From Candidatus Thorarchaeota archaeon MP8T_1 (lineage in GTDB: Archaea > Asgardarchaeota > Thorarchaeia > Thorarchaeales > Thorarchaeaceae), in assembly GCA_002825465.1 (NCBI GenBank), contig PJER01000015.1:1-53315 (forward strand): DNA of 53,315 bases, given 5' to 3'. Below are positions 34,429 to 42,685 of the stretch, piece by piece; position 1 is the stretch's first letter; each line of letters begins with the position of its first letter. The notes below the pieces were generated by a model that saw only the letters and a list, made by a program, of their open reading frames with translations, was not told the DNA's origin and ran no database searches. Position numbers and translations under genes: made by a program.

Positions 34429-35202
34429 TTACTTCGTTGCATTCGAAACTATCTCTCGACATTCACCGTATAATTCACATAATCTTGTGAGAGCTTTTCC
34501 TGCTTTGATTGCTTCATCGAATGAATTTGTCCCTGGTGTTTCTAATGCAAGCAATCGAGATGAATCGCTTTGTGAGCCATATTCAGCAATGACAGTTTCA
34601 ATTAGAACTGTTTCTCCTAGATCTGCTGATATTATGATATCCTTTGGCGAGCAATTAGTCAATAATGATGTAGCTAAAATATATGCGCGTGATTCTTTAC
34701 TATCATCTATTATTGCTTGTTCTTTCCTAAGCCCTCCAGCTGTCCTTGGAATTAGAAAAGCAATTGCACCGAGGGGATCCATCTGTAATCTCTTTAGTTT
34801 TGGTCTTATCTCGTCATCGTATTCTTGAGATTTCCATCGTTTCTCCATTATTGCATCTATAATACTCTGCAGAGCTTCTTCATCCGCATTGGATTCATAA
34901 TCAAGATCTTCAGAAATAAAGTTACCATCAATGTACTTTGGTCGCCATAGAAGCATCTGATGATTCTCATCAGCAATGTGGGGAAATAGCTCTTCATCAA
35001 TCAATGTTTGCGTCTGATATGATTCATCAATCCGTGATCGACTCACATTCAATGTTATTTTCCTAAAAGGCCGTAAAACTACTTTGAAACCTTCAAGAAA
35101 TTCAATTGGCTTTTTAGAACGGAATCCTGTCGACTTTGCCTGCTTGTCAAGAATTGCTTTGAGTTCAGTCCTCTCCAGCCAATCTGCTTTAAAGATGTCC
35201 AA
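34429..35202 (-). CDS. Hypothetical protein, unknown
   Basis: A 257-residue soluble protein with charged, mixed composition and no signal, membrane helix or motif I recognise. Residues 40-60 (FKVVLRPFRKITLNVSRS) and 150-175 (GAIAFLIPRTAGGLRKEQ) look like structured core segments. The start is a TTG at 35202 without a good SD, so it could begin further in. It stands alone between the second Dpp operon and the divergent M20 peptidase. Confidence 0.6.
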   Translation of the reverse strand: MDIFKADWLERTELKAILDKQAKSTGFRSKKPIEFLEGFKVVLRPFRKITLNVSRSRIDESYQTQTLIDEELFPHIADENHQMLLWRPKYIDGNFISEDLDYESNADEEALQSIIDAIMEKRWKSQEYDDEIRPKLKRLQMDPLGAIAFLIPRTAGGLRKEQAIIDDSKESRAYILATSLLTNCSPKDIIISADLGETVLIETVIAEYGSQSDSSRLLALETPGTNSFDEAIKAGKALTRLCELYGECREIVSNATK

Positions 35203-35304
35203 CAGTCAATCATCTCTCTCTCTTTTTTCAAGCGAATTCTTGTCAGTATTGTGCACTCATAAGACGTTCGTTGTAGGTGATTCGTTGAGCCGCTGAAAAG
35301 AGAG

Positions 35305-35313
35305 GATATATCA
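35305..35313 (+). promoter_or_regulatory. TATA box for the M20 peptidase gene
   Basis: GATATATCA is about 33-41 bases before the ATG at 35346. Transcription would start near 35333 with a leader of some 13 bases. Confidence 0.4.
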
Positions 35314-35345
35314 TGTAGTATGTTGCGTGATTTTCCGTGGTTCTC

Positions 35346-36692
35346 ATGTATGAGAAAGTGACGAATTATATTGATAATACTCAAGATAGTGCCATCGAGA
35401 GTCTCAAGAAGCTCGTACGAATTCCTACAGTAGCAGCCAAAGGTGAGGGACTTCGTGAAACTGCAAATCTTGTTGAAAAAATGTTACAAGAAATTGGTCT
35501 TGAAACAAAACAACATGAGATTACTGGAGGAGCTCCGGTCGTAACAGGATGGAAAGATGTAGGTGCTAAACGGACACTCTTGTTCTATGACCATTATGAC
35601 GTTCAACCGGCTGAACCTCTCGATTTATGGGATTCTCCCCCTTTTGAACCAGAGATTAGAGATGGGCGGCTCTGGGGTCGGGGTGTTGCTGACAACAAGG
35701 GTGATGCAACTTCAAGGATTTGGGCACTTAAAGCATTCAAAGAGACCGGGACTGAATTGCCTATTAATATCAAGTTCGTTATCGAGGGCGAGGAGGAAAT
35801 AGGAAGTCTTCATCTTCCTGAATACATTGAGAAGAACAAGGATTTCTTGTGTGCAGATGGTGGGATCTGGGAGTTTGGAGGAGCTGATATCAATGGCATC
35901 CAAGAGGCATGGCTTGGACTAAAGGGAGTCTTCTTTGTTGAGTTAGAGGTCGTTCGTTTATCAAGAGATATGCATTCAAGTCTAGCATGTACACTACCCT
36001 CAGCCGCCTATAGGCTGGTTTGGGCTTTGAATTCTCTCAAAGATATGAATAGCAAGATCACAATTGATGGATTCTATGATGGAATTAAACCACTCACTGA
36101 AGCAGAATTGAAAGTTTTGGAAAATATCAGCCTAAACGAAGAGAAATTGAAGAAAGAGTTTGGAATAGATGAATACTTGAATGGACTCACTGGACACGCA
36201 TTGAAGAAGGCTTACTATGGAGAACCAACATGCAATATCTGCGGAATTACTACGGGGTACCAAGGTAAGGGTTCTATGACAGTTCTTCCTGCAAGAGCGA
36301 CGGTAAAGATAGATTTTAGATTAGTTGAAGGAATGCACCCTGACGATATTCACAAGAAGCTGAGAAAGCACCTTGATTCTCTAGGTTTCACTGATGTAAA
36401 GGTGATTTATTTTGAGGGATACCCTGCTGCTAAGACACCTGTTGATCATCCATTTGTAAAGATAGTAAATGCTGCAAACAAGAGAACTCACGGACATGAC
36501 TTAATTGTTCATCCCACGAGCCCAGGGTCTGGACCATTATATCTCTTCAATGAATTTGTTCCAATGGTATCAGTGGGATGCAGTGATTATCTTGGTAAAG
36601 CTCACTCTCCGAATGAGAGTATCTCACTACAGAACTTTCGCAAGGCCCAACATCGAGTCGTTGCAATAATGGATGAAATGAGTCGCTGGTGA
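35346..36692 (+). CDS. M20 family metallopeptidase (dipeptidase-like)
   Basis: The 448-residue protein has the M20 ligands: H83 and D85 in YDHYDVQP, D116 in GRGVADNKGD, E149/E150 in EGEEEIGS, and the late His in AHSPNES. It removes residues from small peptides in the cytoplasm with two zinc ions, a natural partner of the peptide importers. The middle (about residues 190-310) is the dimerisation domain. The start at ATG 35346 is chosen over GTG 35337 because of the TATA spacing. Confidence 0.9.
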   Translation: MYEKVTNYIDNTQDSAIESLKKLVRIPTVAAKGEGLRETANLVEKMLQEIGLETKQHEITGGAPVVTGWKDVGAKRTLLFYDHYDVQPAEPLDLWDSPPFEPEIRDGRLWGRGVADNKGDATSRIWALKAFKETGTELPINIKFVIEGEEEIGSLHLPEYIEKNKDFLCADGGIWEFGGADINGIQEAWLGLKGVFFVELEVVRLSRDMHSSLACTLPSAAYRLVWALNSLKDMNSKITIDGFYDGIKPLTEAELKVLENISLNEEKLKKEFGIDEYLNGLTGHALKKAYYGEPTCNICGITTGYQGKGSMTVLPARATVKIDFRLVEGMHPDDIHKKLRKHLDSLGFTDVKVIYFEGYPAAKTPVDHPFVKIVNAANKRTHGHDLIVHPTSPGSGPLYLFNEFVPMVSVGCSDYLGKAHSPNESISLQNFRKAQHRVVAIMDEMSRW

Positions 36693-36724
36693 TCCAGCGC
36701 TCATCTCCTTTCATTACTTCTGTA

Positions 36725-38317
36725 TTAAGGAAGTGGAGGACGGATATTCAATCCCTTCTCCCACTCTATCTCATACTCATAAGTAATGGATATCTCTTGA
36801 TCCTTGGTCATCTTGGTTTCCCAAGTAAGGATTCCAAGTTCAAATTTCTTGTAACCTAAAGAAGGCTCCTTTAGTTCGATGGCAATCTTCTCTGAGTTGC
36901 TATATGGAATTCTATCAACAACTCGAATCTCGATTTCATCTTTTGAAAAGTTCTTTAGTTCAATCTCGTACTTGTATCCACGTCGTTGCTTTCCTCTCGT
37001 CAAACCTGCCTTCTCAGTGTCCTTCTCAAGGAGTTTCTTTTCAGCCTTCACATCATATGATGCTCTGGTTCCTAGTCTGAATTTTTCCCTCGGTGCTATG
37101 AGACCTATACTTGTTTCACCGATATAATCTCCAGCTGCATAGACTTTCACATCACCCGGTAAGAGAACAGAATCTCCATTGGTTATCTCATCCTGAGCTA
37201 CAACTTCCTGCATAGCATATGCATTCCAGAAATGTAGTCTCTTAGACTCGAACTCCTCGAGTGTGAGTGTTATTGGGCTTGGATCTCGATTTGCTTCAAT
37301 TGAAACCTGTCCCGGCACATCGTAGACTGTTATACCTCCTAGTGTTTCAGAGGATGCAGCATAAGTTTCAGTCATTTCTGGTTCTGGTTCATATCCCACC
37401 ATGTCATCAATCTCCATGGCAGTTACTTCTTCTTCCTCGTAATCTTTGTCTGCTGACATCAGGCCTTCAAGACCGCCTCCAGAACCATAAGCTCCCAATG
37501 CAGTTGCTTGGAATGTATTCACATAGAATGGGTCTGGTTTCACAATTGAAACTGGTTTTGCTGAAGCTGTGGATACCACTAAATCGATGTCTTTCCAATC
37601 TTCAAGTGAATTGTTGTAGACCATAGCGATTCGTTTTAGCGAGGTTAAACCTTCACCGATATCAACATCGTAGTTGGGATTCCAACTTGCAGAAGATATC
37701 TGATATGTTACTTCTAACTCCAAAGTCGTACTCTGTTTTGCATCAATTGTGACAAGTACCTCAGTAAGTGTCTCAGTCCGTCTTTCTCCCTGAATTCTCT
37801 GAATGTTTTCACGAAGTGATCGTATCTCAGCATCAAGGTCATGCATTTCTCTTGTGAGTTTTCTCAGTTTCTTCTTTGCATCCTTTATCAGATCTTGATT
37901 TGTTTTGTCCATATTTGCCAGATTATCCAGACTAGTTTCTCTTACACTAAACCATTTTCCGAACTCAGTGCTAAACTGATTCATAATATTCGTTTGATGT
38001 GTAATTCTATTCTGTTGAAGTTCGATTTGGTCTTGGAGTGTTCTTTTATTCTTCTCTAAAGTATGAATTTGGTCTAGAAGTTTTTTAGTATCCCCCTTTG
38101 CCTCAAAGGTTTTTGTGACTCGTTTGACATCAATTCCTCGAAGGGTTGCAAGTCCACGCCCTTTCACCCGAAAACTATCCTCGTGAGCATGTTGTGTGAT
38201 GCCCCCGATACTTATGATCTGTTCTCCCTCTGCAACCTCTGTCTTTCCAGTTCTTACAATCCTTGCGCCATCACGAAATACTGTAGCAGATGTAATTGTT
38301 GTATCTAGTTCTTTCAT
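36725..38317 (-). CDS. DUF4139 (mucoidy-inhibitor-A-like) protein, downstream copy
   Basis: The 530-residue protein has the N-terminal DUF4140 motif (ATVFRDGARIVRTGKTEV), a long coiled coil (about residues 75-180) and a beta-rich DUF4139 domain (YQISSASWNPNYDVDI, then KRRGYKYEIELKNFS), ending WEKGLNIRPPLP. No signal peptide is seen. The family's role is unclear; in bacteria members affect exopolysaccharide. Its SD (AGGAGGCGAG) lies over the end of the paralog at 38329-39903; the frames are 12 bases apart. A start 17 codons upstream would overlap that gene and lacks an SD. Confidence 0.85.
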   Translation of the reverse strand: MKELDTTITSATVFRDGARIVRTGKTEVAEGEQIISIGGITQHAHEDSFRVKGRGLATLRGIDVKRVTKTFEAKGDTKKLLDQIHTLEKNKRTLQDQIELQQNRITHQTNIMNQFSTEFGKWFSVRETSLDNLANMDKTNQDLIKDAKKKLRKLTREMHDLDAEIRSLRENIQRIQGERRTETLTEVLVTIDAKQSTTLELEVTYQISSASWNPNYDVDIGEGLTSLKRIAMVYNNSLEDWKDIDLVVSTASAKPVSIVKPDPFYVNTFQATALGAYGSGGGLEGLMSADKDYEEEEVTAMEIDDMVGYEPEPEMTETYAASSETLGGITVYDVPGQVSIEANRDPSPITLTLEEFESKRLHFWNAYAMQEVVAQDEITNGDSVLLPGDVKVYAAGDYIGETSIGLIAPREKFRLGTRASYDVKAEKKLLEKDTEKAGLTRGKQRRGYKYEIELKNFSKDEIEIRVVDRIPYSNSEKIAIELKEPSLGYKKFELGILTWETKMTKDQEISITYEYEIEWEKGLNIRPPLP

Positions 38318-38328
38318 CTTCTCGCCTC

Positions 38329-39903
38329 CTATGGTAACGGTGGATGAACTGTAACATCCTTTTCCCAATTCACTTCGTACTCGTACTCAATGATTGTCTT
38401 TTCATTGGGTTGAACAGTCTTGTGCCATTCTAGAATACCTAGGTTGTGCTTTTCCACACCTAATTTCTCCCACTCTACTTTCACTTCAATCTGGGTACTA
38501 ACACTATGAGGAACTCGGTCGTAAATATCGATTTCAACGGGCCTCTTTGAGTAGCTTTGGATCTCAAGACGATATTTGTATGACCGTCGAAGTTTACCTC
38601 TAAGGACTCCTGCTTTCTCAACTTCACGTTCAGCAAGCTTCTTCTCAGCTTTAACATCATAAGCGGTTCGAGTACCCAACTTGAATTCTTCTCGGGGCGA
38701 AATTTGTGAGATTGATGTTTCTCCTATATAATCCCCTTCTGCATAGACCTTTACTTTTCCTGGAAGGATCACATTGCTTCCATTTGTCACTTTATCTTGT
38801 GCAACCACTTCAGCCATACCTTCAGCATACCAGTAATGAATTGTCTCAGATTCTAATTCTTCTTCTATGAGTGTTACAGGATGTTTTTCATTGTCTGCAG
38901 GAATTGTGACTTTCTTGGGTAATTCGTAGACAGCAATTCCTGAAACTGTTTCTGTCGCCTCAGCAAATTCCTCAATCATCACAGGGGCTGGAGCTGGAGG
39001 TGGCATTGCACTTGCAGCTTTTGCTGCCATCTTTGGTGCTGGCATCTCACGTTTTCTCATATCCCTTTCAGACCGTGAAATTGTTACTGTTGGATCATAA
39101 GTACTCACATAATATGGAGTTGCTTCAACAGCTTCAACAGGTCTTGCAGTCGCAGTTGATACTACTAAATTGACAGCGTTCCAATCTTCTTTTGTTCTAT
39201 TATACAGGAGCGCCATCCGCCGTAATTTTGCATTGCCCGGAAGTAGATCTACATCATAAATGGGGTTCCAATTGGCATTATTGACTTGATAGGTTAATTC
39301 AAGCTCTATGTCAGAATCTTTAGAGAGGTCAAGTGTCACCTCTACTGAATAGAAATATTCAGTTCTTTTCTCAGAACTGATTCTGCCTATATTTTCTCGA
39401 ACTGCTTCGATTTCTTTGTTAAGATTCGCAATTTTATCTTCGAACTCATGAATAATTTTCTTTGTATCAAGATACATCTTTGATGAAGTCTTATCCATTT
39501 CTGATAATTGTTCAATATCACCCTCATTTGCAGCATATACTTGACCATAGTAATTTGAAAACTCAGCAACAACACTGGCCAGATTGCTTAATCTCTCATT
39601 TTGGGACTCGTATTCATCCTGCAAATCTTCTCTTTTATGCTGTAATTCCATAAGCTTGTCATGGAGTGGCTTTGCATCCTCTGAAGGTTCAAAAACTTCA
39701 GTTGTCATACTAATATCTATTGTAGATATTGCAGCAGGTCCTTTTCCTTTTACTCTAAAACTATCTTCTTGTGCATATTCAGTGATTCCATGAATAATTG
39801 CTTTCTGAGGACCTTTTGCAAGTGTTACTTTTCCGGTTCTAGTAACGCGTGCACCATCTCGGAAAATTGTAACTTTGGTAATTTTTGTATTAACTTCTGT
39901 CAC
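38329..39903 (-). CDS. DUF4139 (mucoidy-inhibitor-A-like) protein, upstream copy
   Basis: The 524-residue paralog shares the same layout with the copy at 36725-38317: VTIFRDGARVTRTGKVTL, coiled coil (about 70-190), YQVNNANWNPIYDVDL, KLRRSYKYRLEIQSYS and the identical last residues HPPLP against RPPLP. A low-complexity Ala/Pro segment (AAKAASAMPPPAPAPV) links the halves in this copy. The start is GTG with GGGAG about six bases upstream. It is the first gene of the pair. Function is unknown. Confidence 0.85.
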   Translation of the reverse strand: MTEVNTKITKVTIFRDGARVTRTGKVTLAKGPQKAIIHGITEYAQEDSFRVKGKGPAAISTIDISMTTEVFEPSEDAKPLHDKLMELQHKREDLQDEYESQNERLSNLASVVAEFSNYYGQVYAANEGDIEQLSEMDKTSSKMYLDTKKIIHEFEDKIANLNKEIEAVRENIGRISSEKRTEYFYSVEVTLDLSKDSDIELELTYQVNNANWNPIYDVDLLPGNAKLRRMALLYNRTKEDWNAVNLVVSTATARPVEAVEATPYYVSTYDPTVTISRSERDMRKREMPAPKMAAKAASAMPPPAPAPVMIEEFAEATETVSGIAVYELPKKVTIPADNEKHPVTLIEEELESETIHYWYAEGMAEVVAQDKVTNGSNVILPGKVKVYAEGDYIGETSISQISPREEFKLGTRTAYDVKAEKKLAEREVEKAGVLRGKLRRSYKYRLEIQSYSKRPVEIDIYDRVPHSVSTQIEVKVEWEKLGVEKHNLGILEWHKTVQPNEKTIIEYEYEVNWEKDVTVHPPLP

Positions 39904-39982
39904 ACAAATCTCCCTCAGAAGCCTCTACATGAGTGCATTTATTCTTTGAGGGGACTAAGAGTCCAGCTTCTCGATGTACATT

Positions 39983-41245
39983 TTATGTTGGCAATTTGAT
40001 ATTAAAGCGGCAACCAGGTCTTTCATAATCGATCAGCTCTATTGTACCCCCTTCTGATTCAATAATTGCTCTAGTTAGATAGAGCCCTAGACCTCGTCCC
40101 TTACTTCCAGTCGTAACTCCTCTTCCGAAGAGTTGATTGCGTATCTTTTCATTTACACCAGGACCATTATCTTCGAATAATATATCCAAATGAGATGCTG
40201 ATTGTTTAATTTGGATTTGAACCGTAGGTCTATCTCCTGCATGTTGAGCTGTATTTCGAAGGAGATTTTCGAAAGCTAAAGCTGTAAGCTTACCATAGTA
40301 GAATTTTTGAGAGTTGATATCAGTATCCACATCAATGTTCACAGTTAGTCCTTTGAATGCAATTTCTGCTCTCCTACTTATGGTTTGTAAGACAGTTATA
40401 AAATCATTATCAAGTTCATCTTCAGTTAAAGAAAATATATGAATTAGACTCCTCATTCGTTCTGCAGCTGCAAGGGTCGATTCAATAAAAGCGAGATGTT
40501 TCTTATTTTGTCCTTCAGATGACATCTGTGCTAGTTCCAACCCGCCAAGGACCATTTGAATATCATTTGCTAAATCGTGGCGTAAGAGACTTGTGTATAT
40601 TTCTAGCTCACGTCGTCGAGATTCAATCGTTCTCTTACTTTCCTCAATTTTTTCTGAATAATATTCCGAGGTCCAAGTTGTAAATCCTAATAGAATTTGA
40701 ATAGCAAATGATACTGCAATGAATTCAAGTGAATCTGCTAGAGCAATACCCGGATGAAGGTAACTGATTATGACCAATCCTGGATTGATTAAGAAGATCA
40801 TTGCTGTGATTCTTTTTTTATCTAGAAGTTGACTTCCAAGTAACACAGCAAATACTGGCCATGACATTATTTGAAATGCAAGATTATGTGCATTCCAGAC
40901 AGGGTTGGCAATTAAAATGACAAAGGGGAAAAGTGTTGCAAATGCAATCGTTAGATGAGTTGTCAGATTTACATGGTCAGTTCTACTGAGAATATAAAGA
41001 CCCGCAAAGAAGATGGCAGAAACGGAATAAAATGGAAATCCCATTGTCATCTCACTAGTTATTTGTAAAATTGGATAGACAGTTGTAGCAGCAAACAATG
41101 CAACTGAGAGGAATCTTGCCTTCCTTCTCTCTCCTTCGTCTGTAATTTGCTTTGATGGTTCAGTGACTCTTCTTGGGATGTCCAATATGATGCGACCTAC
41201 TAGTCTCATCTTTGATTCATTGTCTAGTACATCCCTTTCAGACAT
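39983..41245 (-). CDS. Membrane sensor histidine kinase
   Basis: The 420-residue protein has about six or seven membrane helices (residues 45-190) forming the sensor, a coiled linker, a dimerisation helix with the phospho-accepting H223 (LRHDLANDIQ), and an ATPase domain with N box FENLLRNTAQHAG, G1 EDNGPGV and G2 GRGLGLYL. It would autophosphorylate in response to a membrane signal. No response regulator lies in the window. GGAG precedes the ATG. The gene stands alone. Confidence 0.9.
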   Translation of the reverse strand: MSERDVLDNESKMRLVGRIILDIPRRVTEPSKQITDEGERRKARFLSVALFAATTVYPILQITSEMTMGFPFYSVSAIFFAGLYILSRTDHVNLTTHLTIAFATLFPFVILIANPVWNAHNLAFQIMSWPVFAVLLGSQLLDKKRITAMIFLINPGLVIISYLHPGIALADSLEFIAVSFAIQILLGFTTWTSEYYSEKIEESKRTIESRRRELEIYTSLLRHDLANDIQMVLGGLELAQMSSEGQNKKHLAFIESTLAAAERMRSLIHIFSLTEDELDNDFITVLQTISRRAEIAFKGLTVNIDVDTDINSQKFYYGKLTALAFENLLRNTAQHAGDRPTVQIQIKQSASHLDILFEDNGPGVNEKIRNQLFGRGVTTGSKGRGLGLYLTRAIIESEGGTIELIDYERPGCRFNIKLPT

Positions 41246-41391
41246 TTACTCCAATCCTGCCGTTGCCCACTTCAGCAGTACATGCGTTTGTGGCGTGTGC
41301 ATTCCTAACTTTAGAAGGTTTTGATGACCTCGGCATGTATATAATCGCTCAATAAACATAAAAACTATGAGTAGATATAATCACCAAATAC

Positions 41392-41405
41392 TTTATAATA
41401 TATAA
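41392..41405 (+). promoter_or_regulatory. TATA box for the 41451 gene
   Basis: TTTATAATATATAA is placed about 45-60 bases before the TTG start, in a highly AT-rich stretch. AGGAG at 41437-41441 lies downstream of the expected transcription start. Confidence 0.35.
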
Positions 41406-41450
41406 TAATCACTATATGTCATAACGATCCAATAATAGGAGTATAATAAG

Positions 41451-41756
41451 TTGAATGATGAACAAGGTTCCATGGTGGAAGAGTCTAGTTCTACATGGAA
41501 CAGATCGGGAGGTCTAATCAACAACGCAACTTCTGCTACTTTTATGGAGATAAGATATAGATCTCTGGGTAAAGCATTGGATGAATTGCGAACAAAACGT
41601 GTTCGACTTGAAGAGGAATTACGTAACGGGCATGTTGAACAAACTGAATACGCCTCTACACTCTTAAAACTCATTGTTGAAACTAATAGTGTTACAAAAG
41701 AGCGAGAAGATGTCGGTGCAAAAGTAAAAGCTCTTCGTGGGAACCAACTAAGATAA
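41451..41756 (+). CDS. Small coiled-coil protein, unknown
   Basis: The 101-residue protein is soluble; from residue 30 on it is almost wholly helical with heptads (YRSLGKALDELRTKRVRLEEELRNG). No family is recognised. The start is TTG, with AGGAG nine bases upstream; the next in-frame start is an ATG seven codons later. A longer open frame on the opposite strand (41393-41797) lacks an SD and reads as low-complexity, so I take this strand. Confidence 0.6.
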   Translation: MNDEQGSMVEESSSTWNRSGGLINNATSATFMEIRYRSLGKALDELRTKRVRLEEELRNGHVEQTEYASTLLKLIVETNSVTKEREDVGAKVKALRGNQLR

Positions 41757-41829
41757 TTTCTCAAAATAACTGAGTATTTTGTATAGAGTTCTCGCATTTT
41801 AATTCGTCAAAAGAACTAGTTTTCATAAG

Positions 41830-41915
41830 GTGTGGTTGGAAGCCCTTCTCCCGTGACAGGCATGGTACGAGCATCTGCCAGTACAGGGCAATGCTCCCGC
41901 AGCTCCCGACCACAC
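41830..41915 (+). ncRNA. Candidate structured RNA, class unknown
   Basis: The 86-base stretch is closed by GTGTGGTTGG (41830-41839) against CCGACCACAC (41906-41915), ten pairs with one G-U. Inside, GAGCAT-C-TGCC (41869-41879) and GGCA-ATGCTC (41887-41896) form a ten-pair hairpin with one bulged base and a seven-base loop. It is clearly more GC-rich than its AT-rich surroundings. A TATA-like ATTTTAAT lies about 25-35 bases upstream and pyrimidine-rich AATTACTTTTC follows. No open frame crosses it well. It is not a tRNA or 5S; I could not match it to SRP or RNase P RNA. Strand is inferred from the promoter and is less certain. Confidence 0.45.
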
Positions 41916-42167
41916 TTCGTGCATATGCTTAATTACTTTTCAACTTTGCTCTCGATGGGGCTGGCCATTTGTTAAGCCTATTTTGAATATTGTATCATAC
42001 TATTTATTAGGTAGTGATATTTTTGATTACACAATGAATCATTACAGCTTGACCTGTTCAGAATTGTGTCTAGATGGCTTTGAACGCTTCGAGAATGTAC
42101 CTATTCTTTGTGAGTTAGACTCTGAATCATTATATAGAAAATTGACCATATGCTCAGTATTGATAGC
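41916..42167. other. AT-rich spacer
   Basis: An open frame of 64 codons at 41983-42177 has no SD and ends inside the palindrome before the next gene, so I do not call it. A TATA-like TTATATAGAA near 42129-42138 probably serves the gene at 42190. Confidence 0.4.
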
Positions 42168-42183
42168 GCTCTCCTAGGAGAGC
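42168..42183 (+). promoter_or_regulatory. 16-base palindrome containing the SD of the next gene
   Basis: GCTCTCCT-AGGAGAGC is a perfect palindrome. Its right half holds AGGAG (42176-42180), nine bases before the GTG start at 42190. In RNA the left half could pair with and hide the ribosome binding site; in DNA it could be an operator near the transcription start. Confidence 0.45.
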
Positions 42184-42189
42184 ATTGCG

Positions 42190-42591
42190 GTGAATCTCAA
42201 AATGTTTGATGTCGGAACTTTCAATGTCTTACAATCTGCTATTGGTTCAACTCTCTATAGGACTCTTCCTATACCTCGAGACTGGAATGAAAATGACATG
42301 CCTCATGTAGCTTTAATCGAATCTACTGGTGATAGAGTGTTCTGCTTTTTAATTTCACATGTTGATACTGACAATGAAGAATTCTGGGTAAAGGAGATGG
42401 AATCTATTCCTGAGAATGTAGTTATTGAGGTCAAGTTCAATCGTAATGATTATCGGTACTTTCGTCGGAATGGGAATAATTGGACTATGGTAGCAGAGAG
42501 GAAAGATCATTTCTTTGTAGATATCTATCAGAGAGGTGATTATCCTGTGACTGTTCCCACACTCGATGATAATTGGTCCGCATTTGATTGA
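42190..42591 (+). CDS. Small hypothetical protein
   Basis: The 133-residue soluble protein alternates short hydrophobic strands with acidic loops (VALIESTGDRVFCFLISHVDTDNEEFW, VVIEVKFNRNDYRYF), suggesting a small beta fold. No family is recognised. The start is GTG, chosen for its AGGAG spacing; an ATG four codons later is possible. The gene appears to be transcribed alone. Confidence 0.6.
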   Translation: MNLKMFDVGTFNVLQSAIGSTLYRTLPIPRDWNENDMPHVALIESTGDRVFCFLISHVDTDNEEFWVKEMESIPENVVIEVKFNRNDYRYFRRNGNNWTMVAERKDHFFVDIYQRGDYPVTVPTLDDNWSAFD

Positions 42592-42685
42592 CTTCAAATA
42601 GAATTGTTAGACTTTGATATGTAAAACATGGTACTTAATAGCCAGATTTGATTAGCAAGACACTTGCGCATCAGGAGGTATCATT

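Noticed and set aside
41393..41797. 134-codon minus-strand open frame over the small coiled-coil gene
   Set aside because: No SD; low-complexity Ser-rich product; the plus strand has a better start and helical protein.
41983..42177. 64-codon open frame
   Set aside because: No SD; ends inside the palindrome and overlaps the likely promoter of the 42190 gene.
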